DNA of 64,000 nt from Acanthacorydalis orientalis (taxonomy: Eukaryota; Arthropoda; Insecta; Megaloptera; Corydalidae), in the NCBI GenBank assembly GCA_034766995.1, contig CM068314.1, forward strand, positions 26,953,108 through 27,017,107, written 5' to 3'. Below the pieces are notes generated by a model. It was given only the letters and a program-made list of their open reading frames with translations, searched no databases and was not told where the DNA came from. This document shows positions 25,967 through 38,962 of this stretch, in pieces (positions within the stretch are counted from its first letter, which is position 1; every line of letters starts with the position of its first letter). The translations under genes were made by a program, and so were the position numbers.

Positions 25967-26040
25967 GGGCTCCGACCCCTACTCGCTATGCTTGCCAAAC
26001 CTTGGCTCCCTCGGTTCGATTTGCTCGTTTTCGTTAAGTG
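25967..26040 (-). repeat. GC-rich segment, possible dispersed repeat (copy A)
   Basis: Read on the minus strand it contains GGCAAGCATAGCGAGTAGGG then GTCGGAGCCC, preceded by GAACCGAGGGAGCCAAGG. The block stands out sharply from its flanks and resembles the segment at 56950-56997. Confidence 0.45.
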
Positions 26041-26763
26041 TTAACAATTTTTAAATGAAAAATAAGAAACAAAATAAAGATATTGTTTAATGAAATTTAT
26101 CGTTTGATTTTAATTGAAATCGTGAAAATAGTGAACTGAAAAGAAAACTTATTGTAACTCATTAAAAACTTATTCTAAAACTTCTGTGTACACGATATTC
26201 GTATTTGACTTGTGTTCTTCTGTATACTGAAACTTGATACCCTGGTTAGATATAGATCTGGAGAGACTAGCAAACAACTAGCCGTGCCCGAATATTGTTT
26301 CATCAGAATCGACGAACATGACGATTCGTGAAACACCAGAAATTATCGGGGATGAACATAGTTAACGTGCTACTTGTACTCAGTGCAATTTAATCAAAGT
26401 TTCAATTCATTAAAAAAATATTGATTATAATAATAATATTATAAAGGTAAAATTATTCTATAATACTATTTATTCTTATATATAATAACTTTTTTTTAAT
26501 TAGATACTATAAAAAAAGAGATATCGATAGGGTTATATGAGATTAATTGAAAAATAATCACGTAGGGAAATATTCCAGTCGACTAATAATTTCGCTATCT
26601 ATATATTTGAATAGTATTTCATCAGAAGATGAGAGTACACGAGAAAAAAGAACGAAACTTGTTGTCTTGAGAAAGCCAGAGCTTAATACTTCTTGAATTT
26701 ATAATTAATAAATTTATGCACCTTTACATATATTGATTTTAAAAGTTCTATTAATATAACATA

Positions 26764-26792
26764 AACACACACACACACACATACACATATAC

Positions 26793-26830
<38 letters not shown>
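26764..26830. repeat. CA/TACA/TA compound microsatellite
   Basis: An AC run grades through ACATAT into pure TA. Confidence 0.95.
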
Positions 26831-27032
26831 TGATAATATTTTATGAAAATTAATAAACTTTTGAAGCACATTTTCCTTTAGACTAGAAATAAAAATTGGT
26901 ATATTTTTTTAAATTCAATTATATAAAAAAATAAACTTAATAAATTTAAATATAGAAAAAAAAATTGATATTTTTTTAATAAAAAGTAAATAGAAACCAT
27001 ATCAATGAAACATCCCTTAGTTTTTGGATTAT

Positions 27033-27038
<6 letters not shown>

Positions 27039-27089
<51 letters not shown>
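27039..27089. repeat. TA microsatellite
   Basis: 51 bp. Confidence 0.95.
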
Positions 27090-27090
<1 letters not shown>

Positions 27091-27520
27091 TCAAATATTG
27101 ACACATTAATATATTTATAATCAGACATATACATAGACGGATATAAAAGATTGACATAATAAATATTAAAGTAGCACTAACGATATTTAAAAAAAAATTT
27201 TTTGCAAACAGTATATGAAGGAAATTAATCACTGGAAATATAATAAAATTTACTGACAACTTATCACTAGGGTCGGAAATAGCGTAAACGACGACAGAAA
27301 TAATATAATAGGTAAAGCGGAAATTGTATACCACACTGACAACACAAACATGAACAAAAGCAAACAAATAAATGTAAACATAAATTAATATCAGTTACTA
27401 ACTGAAATACTATAACTATTATGTTATAAAAGTCAGATTAATTTAGAAAATATTATTAGTATTTAATTATTACGTTACGGTATGAAGTGTTTTTTTTAAA
27501 AAATGAATTAATATTTATCA

Positions 27521-27553
<33 letters not shown>

Positions 27554-28014
27554 TTATTAAGTCATAATTAAAAAATGCAAATTGTTTATAAACTAAAAAT
27601 AAAATATTATTTTTTTTAAGTCATTACTCAATTTTATTAACAAATTTCATTCTAAATAATAATAACTGAACATAATAGAAAAATACTGAACTCAAAACAA
27701 AATTGACCTTTTTATACATTTGATAATTTTATTTCTCTGAACTAATAAATAAAAGTTTCTTGTACTTTATGAAAAATTGCTGGTTCTGAAAGAAATGTGA
27801 TATTTTTCTGATAAAATTCTTATTTAATAGAATTTTTATAATTCCATCTACAAAATTATTATTTACTTTATCTTCAGATTAAATCAAAATTCAATCAGAT
27901 TAAATTTTCTTTCATTTAGTATAATTACGTCCTTCATAACCTTTCTTTGATTTTCATTAAATAAGTTTATATTTTGCATATCAATAAACACATGCATACA
28001 TATATATGTAAATA

Positions 28015-28016
28015 CA

Positions 28017-28075
<59 letters not shown>

Positions 28076-28076
28076 A
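28015..28076. repeat. TG/TA/TG compound microsatellite
   Basis: TA core of about 38 bp flanked on both sides by TG repeats. Confidence 0.95.
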
Positions 28077-28339
28077 TGGTACTATACTTTTTATGTACCT
28101 GAAGAAAGATATAGAACATATCGATTAATGAACATTTTAATAATTTATTTAAATATGAAAAAATACTCTTTTGTAAACATTGTGATCCATATATTCACTT
28201 TTTTATTCAGCGTATTATAACGTGTATAAACAAAAAAATTGAAAGTATGAAAGGAAATAGAATAAAAATTAAACAATTTAACGTGAAGAAACATTTTTCT
28301 TTTTATAATTATTTGTGTTCATTTCAAGATCACTTTGAA

Positions 28340-28441
28340 CTATGGACCTGATTGTTTTCGTCCATTTTGTCTTTTACCATTAGTTCTGGCATGTGTGCTG
28401 TCTTCAAGTAGTTGCAAATAATTTGATTTATTTAGAACTAT
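28340..28441 (-). CDS. Candidate terminal coding exon of a small nested gene (unrecognised)
   Basis: On the minus strand a good acceptor (GTGCTATTTTCAG, AG at 28443-28442) is followed by an open frame of 33 codons in phase 0: IVLNKSNYLQLLEDSTHART, then NGKRQNGRKQSGP and a TAG. The G+C content is well above its surroundings. An AATAAA lies about 130 nt downstream (28199-28207). The C-terminus is basic, with a GKR that could be a cleavage/amidation site, though this is only a motif. I do not recognise the protein. It pairs with the segment at 28914-29187 through a 472-nt intron without a frame change. It does not fit mtt: joined to the phase-1 mtt donor it would stop after five codons. Confidence 0.35.
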   Translation of the reverse strand: MVLNKSNYLQLLEDSTHARTNGKRQNGRKQSGP

Positions 28442-28913
28442 CTGAAAATAGCACATGTAAATAAACTGGGTTTAAAAGATGTAAAGAGACAGTATATTTA
28501 AAAATAGAATATTATATTATACCTTTTTAATTTCAAATTTTTAAAAAACACGAAAAACGCATTAATTGAAACATTCATAACTATGATTTATTGACAAAGT
28601 TTCTATTGAAATAAAAGCAAAGTAATATATTATTTTATTAAAAGTGACTAATCGAATAAATATAAATCAAAATTATGTTTTCATAAATTGTTTTACAGTG
28701 ATATAAAATAGTGTGATACAAATGTATTTCTGTCAAATGTTTATGAAAATAAATATTGTTGAATATTATTGAAATATATATTATAGGTACAAATACATTC
28801 CTTAGAGGCTTTTGTAATACGCAAAAACATTTTGTTCACTCACGTCGTATAAAACAAATATTAATAACGGAATAGATAAAACTGAAAGCTGATTGAAAAT
28901 TAATTAAATGTAC

Positions 28914-29187
28914 CTTTTTAGAAAATAACTTTTAATAATAGTGAAAAATGTATTGTTTGTATAAACGACGTGCGTGACTCTTCTGCATAGTTAAATTTTG
29001 TTTTGAGGATTCATAGTCATCCTTTGAAATAGTCGTCCTATAATCTTTATAAGAACAGGCTTGATTATCGACTTTGAACATTTCAATAGCTCATGGAATG
29101 GGGTTACAATAGACCTGATCCTTCAATATGCTTGACATGAATACGTCAGCTAATTGTATATTTTCAAAATAATGACGATAGGATAAA
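28914..29187 (-). pseudogene. Candidate upstream exon of the nested gene, with in-frame stops
   Basis: Bounded by an acceptor (TCTTTTCTTATAG, AG at 29189-29188) and a donor (AAAAAG|GTACAT at 28914/28913). One frame is open for 28 codons (SYRHYFENIQLADVFMSSIL, then KDQVYCNPIP), hits TGA, then runs 52 codons to a TAA. An internal ATG at 29081 gives a 49-residue ORF (28932-29081) containing DNQACSYKDYRTTISKDDYE and TMQKSHARRLYKQY. The frame continues past the TAA to the donor in phase 0, matching the phase of the exon at 28340-28441. The two stops mean a decaying gene, a non-coding transcript or a wrong exon model. G+C is higher than in the flanks. Homology is unknown. Confidence 0.3.
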
Positions 29188-29820
29188 CTATAAGAAAAGA
29201 TTTCATAAAAGTATTATTATTTATACAGTAACATTTGATATTTTTATCGACATTTTATTTAAAAGATGAAAAACTTGAAAATAAAATTAAAAATCCCATT
29301 TAAATTCAATATTTATTCTATATTTAATGTTTTTTTAAGAGTATTAAGCATATTTGGGATTTATTCAAAAATAACTTCTTTATACAAAAATATTAATAAT
29401 GTGTTTAAAATTGACTTGGATATTTATAAAAAAAAGGTCTAAATGAATGATTAATATTTTGTAAAGGCTTTCGTGTCTGGAATGAATTGAATCCTTGGAT
29501 TATTTAATAAAAATAAAAGTCGTTAATTGAATTTATTTTACCTTCATCAGTGATAGCATTCAAGAATAGACTAATTATATTTTAGCTGGATTTGCTATCC
29601 TAGGCGGATCTACTTATAATTATTGATATTATATATTTTTTAATCGATTTTTCTTCTTATTTTTATTGTATATGAATCAAAAAATAGCTGATATTTCAGT
29701 TAGAGTAAATATTAAATGGTAATTAAAAATAAAATATTAACTTACAAATGTAGATTTATAAAAATTATATTGACAAATTCTTTAATAATATTCATTTCTA
29801 GTATATTTATATTTCATAAA

Positions 29821-29843
29821 CATATATACATACATACATATAC

Positions 29844-29891
<48 letters not shown>
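29821..29891. repeat. CATA then TA microsatellite
   Basis: CATACATA units followed by about 42 bp of TA. Confidence 0.95.
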
Positions 29892-29893
<2 letters not shown>

Positions 29894-32315
29894 ACGTTAA
29901 AATTCACAATTGAAAATTTTAATCATTAAATGCATCACTATTCATAATATAAACTAGTTGCTGTTAACAAAATTATACATAAAATGCTTATGTTCTTGGA
30001 TTCTTAATATACAATATTTATTGAAAGAAAATCATTTGTGAAGATGTATATTTTTTAATATAAATTTATTTAAAAATTCATTTAAAAAAATTAGTAACAT
30101 ACATCTGAAAATAATTTATTTGATAAACGTTTTGTGTATAAAAAATTAAGCATTTGATTGTATATTAAATATATTTTAAGTGAAAAACAAATAATTATGA
30201 AAACACCTAAACGGTTTCAATCCTATTTGAGATATAATATGAAACCTGTATGTTTTTAAAGTCAACCTTCAAAAATGAAATACATATTGTAAAACAATTA
30301 ATACACCGTTTGTGACTATTAAAATATGTAAACAAGTTAAAAATACACCTTTTGTATGTACATGCTATCGGTATTGAAAATAAAAAAAATGTTTTTATTT
30401 TCCAGAGAAATAAACCGGAGAGAAATCGTACAAATATTTTAATTAAAATTACGGCTGAATACAATTCCAACTTCCTTGAATTTGAATAAATACAAGTTTA
30501 ATTTATAAACAACGTAGGATTTGATTTTTTTTTATTGCATTAAAAGCACAAAATACAAAAAATATGAATGTGAATGATAAACCTTTCAAAATACCTATTA
30601 TAACTCACATATAATTGAATTGTTCTGATTAGTTTTTAAGTTTGCATGGTTTCATATTTTGTAAAAAGTAATTTCAATAGATGTATATTTAATTAATTTT
30701 GTCTACTAGTTGAGCTTCAATACAGTAAACATAAATGAATAAATTAATAATAAATTATTTTATTAATTTACATATTCGTTTTTTCATATATTAATCATTA
30801 TATTATTAAGTTGTCATTTATATATATATATATATATATACACGCATATATATGGTCGACAATTGTTTCTGAAAATGCTTGATCTTTTCCAATGTTTCAT
30901 CTGTTTTTAATCCACGAACATCTTTTATTACTATTCGGTGTTCTCATTTTATTAGTTTCTTCTTGGAAATGTACGTGGTCAACGAATGTCGACCCTTTAC
31001 AACCATCATATTGTGTAACTCTAGATCTGTACCTCGAACCAATGTCTTCTGAATACTAAAATGAACGAACAAGAGTTATGTCTAACGTGTGCTTTGTTTT
31101 GTAATAGGATACTTTCAGAACATATGGTGTATCAGTGTGTTTAAGATGCACTAAAGTACTCCCATATATTTAGAACCATCGTTGAACGATTTTTTTTTTA
31201 GTGTACGAAAACTATTAGTATATTTCGGTACATTGTTTTATTGAGATCAAATAGGTCGAATTTATGTATCTGTTTTCTTTAATACTTTACCTTTAATTTG
31301 AGATTATTTTATTTAAACATTTATTATTTTGAAATATATTGTATTCAAATTTAAAATCTAATTTATATTTATGCTTCCCTTTCAATAAAAAAAATTACAT
31401 TAAAAATGTAACATAAATATAAAGTATAAAATGTTGATTGAAAGCGTTAAGAAATATTAACGATTTAAAAATATTGTACCTCATTTTGTATTCGTTATTG
31501 ATAAAAAAGCCACCATTTTTATCTACGAGTACTAATCAAAAGTATTACGAGATGAATATTAGTTTTGTAGAAAACAACTTTGGTTTTAATAAATTTAGAG
31601 AAAGTATAATTCAATTATTCTTGTTGCAAGAAAAACCAAATTCTAATTAAATTTATTACTTTAAAAAATATAAACATAAAATATCTACTTGTATTTATTG
31701 TCCTTATTTCAACAACAAATTACAACTTTTTAAAAAGGCATACACGATATAAAATAACTCGGTAAGTTTTAGAAATGAAATTAACTTCAAGTGAGTAAAA
31801 AAATTTAATATAACATTTATTATAGAAGAAGGATCATTTATTTCCATAGGCTCAAGAATCACTAATTTAAATGGAATTATTTAGGAAACACATTTTTTAA
31901 GATCCTACCCATTTTGTATCCCATCAAAATGGATCGAAAATTTTAATATGAACAATTAATTTTAATTAAAGATTGTTTTCATTTGAATATATAATGAATT
32001 AATTTCATACAAAGAGGTACAAGTAGAAAATATATTATTATTGTTATATAAATAAGTGAAATTAGACAAATTGTATTGGGTTCGTTAAATACACTATTGT
32101 ATTACAACGATGATATCTTGAGGCCGAGGGTCATAATGTTATCTGACATGAACAGATTGCAGATGTCAGGCGGAGTTGGATTATATCCGTTAGCAATGTT
32201 AACACAAAACATAAAACAGACAAGCTGATTTTGTTTGAGAAATCAAACGCAAAGATAGTGAAGCTTACATATGAAATAAATTTTATAAATTAATACACAC
32301 ACACTAATTGGAAAG

Positions 32316-32317
<2 letters not shown>

Positions 32318-32351
<34 letters not shown>
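32318..32351. repeat. TA microsatellite
   Basis: 34 bp, preceded by CACACA. Confidence 0.9.
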
Positions 32352-32354
<3 letters not shown>

Positions 32355-32439
32355 GTTCCAATTAATAATTAGATCAAAAATTAATGAAATGAAAAATCTA
32401 CTAATTGAAATAAATTTAATATATGACTATACAATGAAT

Positions 32440-32440
32440 A

Positions 32441-32518
<78 letters not shown>
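32440..32518. repeat. TA microsatellite
   Basis: 79 bp with one TACA break, one of the longest. Confidence 0.95.
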
Positions 32519-32522
<4 letters not shown>

Positions 32523-32797
32523 CCCCAACACATTGAATTCTCATTCTATTTTTTTTTGCTATAAAATATCGGAAAGTCCGAAAATCCGATTAAACACAAA
32601 AGCAGCGAGCACTGATGTCAGCTTTAAATGATATTTCACTGATGATGAAATCTGTCAGACGAGCAACACATTGACAGTGTGCATCTTACACGCTTTACTT
32701 CTTTTCCTTCTTGGTGATTTATGGTTTATATGTATGTGTTTGTGATCCACTGTACTTTCCTGATAAATGTTTTTTTCTTAAAATGATATATTACTTT

Positions 32798-32799
<2 letters not shown>

Positions 32800-32852
<53 letters not shown>

Positions 32853-32857
32853 ATATT
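32800..32857. repeat. TA then TATG microsatellite
   Basis: About 42 bp of TA followed by GTATGTATG. Confidence 0.95.
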
Positions 32858-33715
32858 AGTATGTAGACATATAGGTAGATAAATAGAAAGATGAACATCT
32901 TTATCAGAAAAAGATTGATATGAAATAAATGTACACCCTCATTCTATATGTTCGGATTAGTATATGTATGAGTAGATAAAAAGAAGTGGAGCTGAAATGA
33001 AAAATTGTCTGAATATATATTAACTACATGTATGTATTAAAGTTATGTTTCAGAATTTTTTTTATTTTGAAATTAAATTTTATTCTGAATTAGTTAAATA
33101 AATATTGTCAAATATAGACAAACTTAACAATGAAAGAGTACAACAATTATTTGTTTAAAAATTAGGTTAGTGTTTTAAAAGGTGGAGCTATTTTCCACAC
33201 TATAAAATATTTTTGTTTATTTTTTTAAAAAAATAAGATGACAAATTTATTTTCAACAGAAGGATAGGAAAATTTTCAACCCAGCGTTTATATTATGAAA
33301 CACGTTAAATAGCACAGTACAGTGAAAACAGTAAAAAGCATCACCAACAATAAACAGAGTGTAGGTTTTACAACCTCAGAAAAAGGTATATTTTTATCAC
33401 TATGTTTTTACGAACGCAAAGATGTTTTGATACAGAACTCATAATTTATTTAATATTTTTAATCTCTTATGTTACGTAGTGATATTGTAGGGTAGGTGTT
33501 AACATTTTTTTCGAGTTAGTAACGCCAAACGCACACTGTATAAGTATATCGATTGTACAAATTGCTTTCTCATATGTGTACTATATTTAATTTGAACACT
33601 TTAGTTGATTAAATCGACGAAAAATAAAACTAACTTACTTCGAACAAGGTTACATTTAATTATATGCCGTTATGAATAAAATTATTGTTTTATTTTTTAT
33701 TTGAACTCATTGGAA

Positions 33716-33717
<2 letters not shown>

Positions 33718-33774
<57 letters not shown>
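33718..33774. repeat. TA microsatellite
   Basis: About 55 bp, uninterrupted. Confidence 0.95.
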
Positions 33775-33775
<1 letters not shown>

Positions 33776-34690
33776 TTAATGATTATCCATACCTTTCCGA
33801 TGAGATATCTTAAATAATCCAATTTTATTTACTTTGGTTGTAATATATTTACGAAATATCATAAAATTATAATTTGATTATTGAAAAATCATAAAATTTC
33901 TTTTAATATAAAAATACACAAATAAAACTACATATGGAATAACTTCCAGATTTTAATAGAGCACATACATTTTTAATCATAACACTTTAGGGGTAAATAT
34001 TAAAACGTTAATTTATTTTATTGTATAATCAAAAATTGACAACAAATTAAGATGATTTATTCCTCAATTCAGAAAAATCTGCCCTTTGTTGATGTTAAAA
34101 AACATCTATATGTACATTATTGTTTGGAAGAATATAAGTCACATGATAATCTAAACTATAATGCTAATATTGTGTAGCTTTGGAAACCACTTCCTAAGAT
34201 ATATTTTTTGTATTTCTAATAGTATGTAATCGAGTACTGTATTGCAATAAGAGTATTAATTCTATCAGAGACGTTTTTATTAGAATGCCTGGATTCAATT
34301 TTAATTTTATAAAATAATATTGCCTTATTTACTGATTTTGTTTTTTATTTAGATTCGAAATAAATAAAAATATTCTAGGCCTAAGCAATTATTGTTTATT
34401 ATTTGATTTCTAACTTTAATGCTTTTGAAACATTAATTAAGTTTCTGATTAAGAATAATAAGTGATTTTGTAAACAATTACTATCTTAAAAATATATTTT
34501 TCATTTTCGAACAATAAATATATTTTTTCCAAAATGTACAAAATCATAAAAACAGCGAATTTTATTGAAAAGAAGTAATAATGTAATTTTAAGAAGTATA
34601 CAATCATTTATAATTTCTATAGAAACTCTAAAAATAAATATATCTACTCTATTGTTTTGTTCGTTGATTATACATTATAAAAACCCTTCG

Positions 34691-34731
<41 letters not shown>
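34691..34731. repeat. TA microsatellite
   Basis: 41 bp. Confidence 0.95.
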
Positions 34732-34734
<3 letters not shown>

Positions 34735-35667
34735 TAGAAAGTATATTTAAACTACATACAAATATTTAAGATATTTCTTCTATTTAAATAATGAGGTTCT
34801 GTTTGTAATCACCAATAATAATCATGAATTTTTTCAGGTATACCTAATTTTTTTTTACGAATTTTCTTTATAGTATCTTCGACTTCCTTAGAGTTTTCTA
34901 TGAATTATTTATATTTTGAAGCCTTTTTAAATTTATTCTAATATAAAAACTTACAAATTCTAAGAAATGCATAAGAAATGTTTGGCATTGAGTCAATGAC
35001 GTATAACATCATATACCTTTTAATATAAATAATAACAATGTTAATACATAAGTATGTAATATATAACTAAATAATTTAAGAAATGCAACACTCAAACTTT
35101 GACATAAAGAAATATAAATGAATGAATAAATGAAAAAAGTAAAAAAGGTATTAATAAAGTATGAATTCGTCAATTAGTGATACCAATAATTATAATATAT
35201 GGAAGTATAACAAATAAGATCTTATTAAACACTTGCATATAAATATTACAGCCTTAAATAGATTCACAAATTCACATTATTCTTCGAACTTACAACTGAT
35301 GGCTATTACAATCTGCGTTCCACAAGAATGAAAACTAAAGGTTTTATATTTTCTATGATCGTTACGGAAATTAAATCTAAGATATACGCACCAATAAAGT
35401 AATGGCAATGTGTTTTAAGAAATAATAAGAAAAATAAAATATTTATCAACTAATTACGTTAAACAAATAACAAAGTATATAAAAATTGTGTGGCAAAAAG
35501 AAAAAGGTTAAAATTATACATAAAAGGAAAATTCTATAAAATAAAAAAGAGAATAATGTATAGATGATAAAGAAGAAACTTTGTATCACAAAATTATTGA
35601 ATGTTCAAAATTCCAGCGTTACAGATGATAGAAAGACATTCAATTAAATATTACAGCGTTAGAGTAC

Positions 35668-35700
35668 AGTACAAAAGAATAATATTTATTCTTTTGTACT
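35668..35700. repeat. Perfect 15-bp hairpin, 3-nt loop
   Basis: AGTACAAAAGAATAA (35668-35682) is the exact reverse complement of TTATTCTTTTGTACT (35686-35700), with TAT between them. Confidence 0.85.
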
Positions 35701-35774
35701 ATTATTTTGCAAGGCAGATAGTTTTAATTAGAAGACAAAATATTGTATTGACATAATATTGTAAACAATAAATC

Positions 35775-35809
<35 letters not shown>

Positions 35810-36439
35810 TAGATACATTTTAGCTACAATGAAAAGAATTTTATTTACTCTTTAGGTGACCACATTGTGAAAAGTGGAAATGTTATATTCATGATTCCAA
35901 ATCTTTTCTGATAAATAAAGATCTCCAGTAGTTCATGAGGGTAGAAAATATTTCTTAATTAAAGTAAATGTATTTGTTTAAGAAAATAAATTATAATTTT
36001 TATTCTGTGCTTTCATGAGTGCAGAGATAAGTTTTAATAAAATATATATAATAACGATTCTACTTAAAAAAGAATGTCTTTATTTATTAAAAACAATAGG
36101 ATTAAGTATTATAGAAGGAAAATAGCATGAGGAATAACATGTGTAAATAGAATAATATTTGTTTTTTCATAACAATATTACCTTTTTGAAGGCAATATGA
36201 ATATTAACATTTATAATAGTAAAATAATTTTTTCATTCCTAACGAATAGAATTAATCAACAATAGATGTATATTACTTTATCTAATTTATATGAATAAGC
36301 AGCTAAAACACTTCATTAAAAGTTATTAGTATTAATGCTATATAAAACTGTCGTTACAGAACAAAAATTTTATATATATATATATATATGTTTAAATACC
36401 ATATAATATTAAATATCAAATATTCAATAGCATTTACAA

Positions 36440-36720
36440 ATAATTTGTCCGTTAGCAAATATCGTGACGAAACGGACGTAGATTCCAAATGTCAACTAAG
36501 GTGGCAACACTACACTTTTCCGGTCACATGAAGAGACGGTGACAGCAACCGATGTCCCTTTTCAAAATGAAAAGCGTGCATTTGAGTCATGTGTCTGTGT
36601 CCGCCACGCTACACTACACACCATCTCCGCTCTACTACCTAGGAAGGTAGCAAAAGAGAAAAAAATGGTTTACACACGTTCTGGCTTGTATGCGCACGGA
36701 TTTATTCTTTGACATTTTTA
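36440..36720. promoter_or_regulatory. GC-richer island, possible regulatory element
   Basis: The stretch is relatively CG-rich and free of TA repeats. It includes GGTGGCAACACTACAC (36501-36516), E-box-like GTCACATGAAG and GTCATGTGTC, and a small palindrome CTACCTAGGAAGGTAG (36636-36651). No frame stays open and no protein similarity is apparent, so a conserved enhancer or promoter fits better than an exon. Function is inferred from composition only. Confidence 0.3.
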
Positions 36721-37205
36721 TCTTTTTACAGACCTAAATGTGCAGAAACGACATGCTACATACAAAAAAAATACTAACACGACCTCACGCATTATATGTC
36801 ACGTACACACATACACGTAACACACACGCATATATATATATATATATACAAATATTCGGATATGTATGTGTAAATACTACACATAAACATACTAAACAAA
36901 ATAATCTTCAATATCAATCTTTGTTTCCTTTCAAATAACAATCTTTAATCTCCTTTTGTTTTATATGAACTTTTTACGGTTACATATTTTGAAAGAATTT
37001 TGTTTAATATTTCTAAATATTTATTTTATTGAATTTAATACAGACTATTTTATTCTATTTTGAATTATATAAAACAGAGTTTTTATTTAATAATCATTCA
37101 AATATAGGAGTGGGATGCGAATATTATACTGTATTAAAATCTATTTATAGTTATTTTCCCACATTTTTTATTTTTCCCATGGGTACAGAATATCAACACG
37201 ACATG

Positions 37206-37208
<3 letters not shown>

Positions 37209-37250
<42 letters not shown>
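37209..37250. repeat. TA microsatellite
   Basis: 42 bp with one extra T. Confidence 0.9.
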
Positions 37251-38701
37251 TGTGAAACTAATTATTTAACAACAGGTACAACAGCATAAATACATTTTTA
37301 ATTAAACTGAACAGAATTAACATATTTGTGTCATTTAAATACCGCCAAAGTGAATTATATCAAATATACGTATTATTTTTAATAGTTAAAAGTAGTTTCT
37401 TCTGTTATCGTTCTGTTAGAATCTTATAGTTATTATTATATAAAATTAGGTATAAAATTATAAAAACAAAACCATTTTATGTATAAAAAAATTTTAGGAG
37501 ATAAATTTTTAATTAAAATACTTTATTTTTCACTTATTAAGTTTTATCATGAAATTAGATTAAAAAACTGCGTAATAATTGTAAATGTAAACTAAAACAA
37601 GAATTATAATATTTAAAGGTTCGTAATAAATCACCGGTACATTATTTTAACTTTATTTATTTTTTAACTTTTTTTATGAAAAACGAGTTAAAGTAAAAAA
37701 TAATAAAATAAAAATTTTAATTTTTAAACTTTAATGAAATAATACATCATGTTTTTGCTTGTGGATTCATATGAAATAAAACGAAATATTAATTTAATAC
37801 TCCCACCACAATGGTATGAGATCGAAGACAAGCGGACTTTTTTAACATTACATACAACTTTTAACTTCTTTGCTGGTCGGTAAAAGAGATTATTACTTAG
37901 TTTCTTTTCTTTGTAATGCGACAGTGACGACAGTTGAGTAGTGGTAGTGGATAACAGAACTTTATTAAAAATTTAATTAAAAAGTAGGCTGAATGTAGAA
38001 AGCATAGTACAGCTAACTCTTCACAAAGTATATTCACTTCCTTCCGAGCAAATGGAATTAAATTAGTTGCAGTGATTAAATTTGATATACATAAATGTCG
38101 AAAAGTTTCACGCGATAAATTCAGAATTTGTGGTAAACGCACAACAATTTATGTTTTTCACGTTGTTAATGAGATAGCATTTTTATGCTCTGTCTTCTTT
38201 ATATTTTTTTATGAATTATTTGTTTGCGAAATAACATGTTCGGTTATTATTTCAGTTGTTATTTAGACTATTTTTATTAATAATATATTTTAAAGCTATA
38301 AAATGGAAAATAACAATGAAATATATTACAAGGAAAATAATGTTTAATTTTCGTAATGTAGTCATTTATTCGTTTTTGTACTGTAAAAATATTTTTTCAT
38401 ATACACAACTAAATAAATGATTGAAAAAATAAAAAACTTTTTATTTATATGATATTATAAATAATCGAATATTTTTTTAAAAAAACATAAATAACAAAAT
38501 GATTCATTTTAAAAGTATTTAGTTATAAAATTTAATGTAATGTATTATAAAATTATATTATTATTTCTGGAAAATACGTAATTTAAATATAAAATCGACT
38601 TTGAGACATTGAACTTATTTGTTTTGTTCTACATTTTAGTTTTAACCCAAATGAGAATATCTTAATCGGATACAAAAGAGACTGCAAGACAACATTTTCA
38701 T

Positions 38702-38962
38702 TTAAGTTAATTTACGAAAAAACCTATATCTTAAATATGTTTCCACTGTTAATGATGACACCACACAACAGTAATAGTAACAAACCAGTGCTATTGCAGT
38801 GAACACATCCCTCCAGGACATATCCCACTGGAGGATCGTGCGGGTGCTATTCCAACGAATACAACCGACGAAAGGCGTAGACATGACGCACTTCATTTTG
38901 ACTGGGAGTGGTTGAATAGAATATCTTCGTTGTGTTACAATTCTGTACAACTCCATTGTCAT
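38702..38962 (-). CDS. Unrecognised 86-codon ORF in a GC-richer island
   Basis: Starts at an ATG-ACA-ATG and encodes 86 residues with a basic N-terminal half (RIVTQRRYSIQPLPVKMKC) and one hydrophobic stretch (VFTAIALVCYYYCCVVSSL, about 54-72) that could be a membrane segment. The island extends to about 39080 and has several CpGs. A CCTCCAG/CTGGAGG inverted pair lies at 38810-38834. Possible acceptors upstream (CTCGACGCAG at about 39048) are weak evidence of splicing. No homology is recognised, and it may be a chance frame in a regulatory island. Confidence 0.2.
   Translation of the reverse strand: MTMELYRIVTQRRYSIQPLPVKMKCVMSTPFVGCIRWNSTRTILQWDMSWRDVFTAIALVCYYYCCVVSSLTVETYLRYRFFRKLT

Larger units (their letters stand above)
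16758..28335. other. Intronic non-coding stretch
   Basis: Very AT-rich for over 11 kb. Minor items: the CTAATGGAA minisatellite (19856), CATGCCAG/CTGGCATG inverted pair (24051-24096), the GC-rich segment at 25967, a CG-richer patch at 26250-26390, and short TA runs at 17433, 24000, 24664 and 27521 (TC-TA). Open frames of 60-112 codons here are low-complexity and unsupported. Confidence 0.6.
29200..36430. other. Intronic non-coding stretch
   Basis: No gene seen. Less AT-rich, non-repetitive patches at 30850-31170, 32100-32260 (with CTGACAT/ATGTCAG inverted pair near 32139-32165) and 33290-33560. Short TA runs at 30819, 35777 and 36369. Confidence 0.6.

Noticed and set aside
25998..26020. GGTTCGATT resembling a tRNA B box
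   Set aside because: No matching A box or cloverleaf can be drawn around it.
27029..27367. 112-codon minus-strand ORF with hydrophobic stretches
   Set aside because: Composition equals the AT-rich background (Ile, Phe, Tyr), it ends in a TA array and shows no motif or splice structure.
28340..28441. Alternative 3' exon for mtt itself
   Set aside because: The phase-1 mtt donor would put this exon in a frame that stops after five codons.
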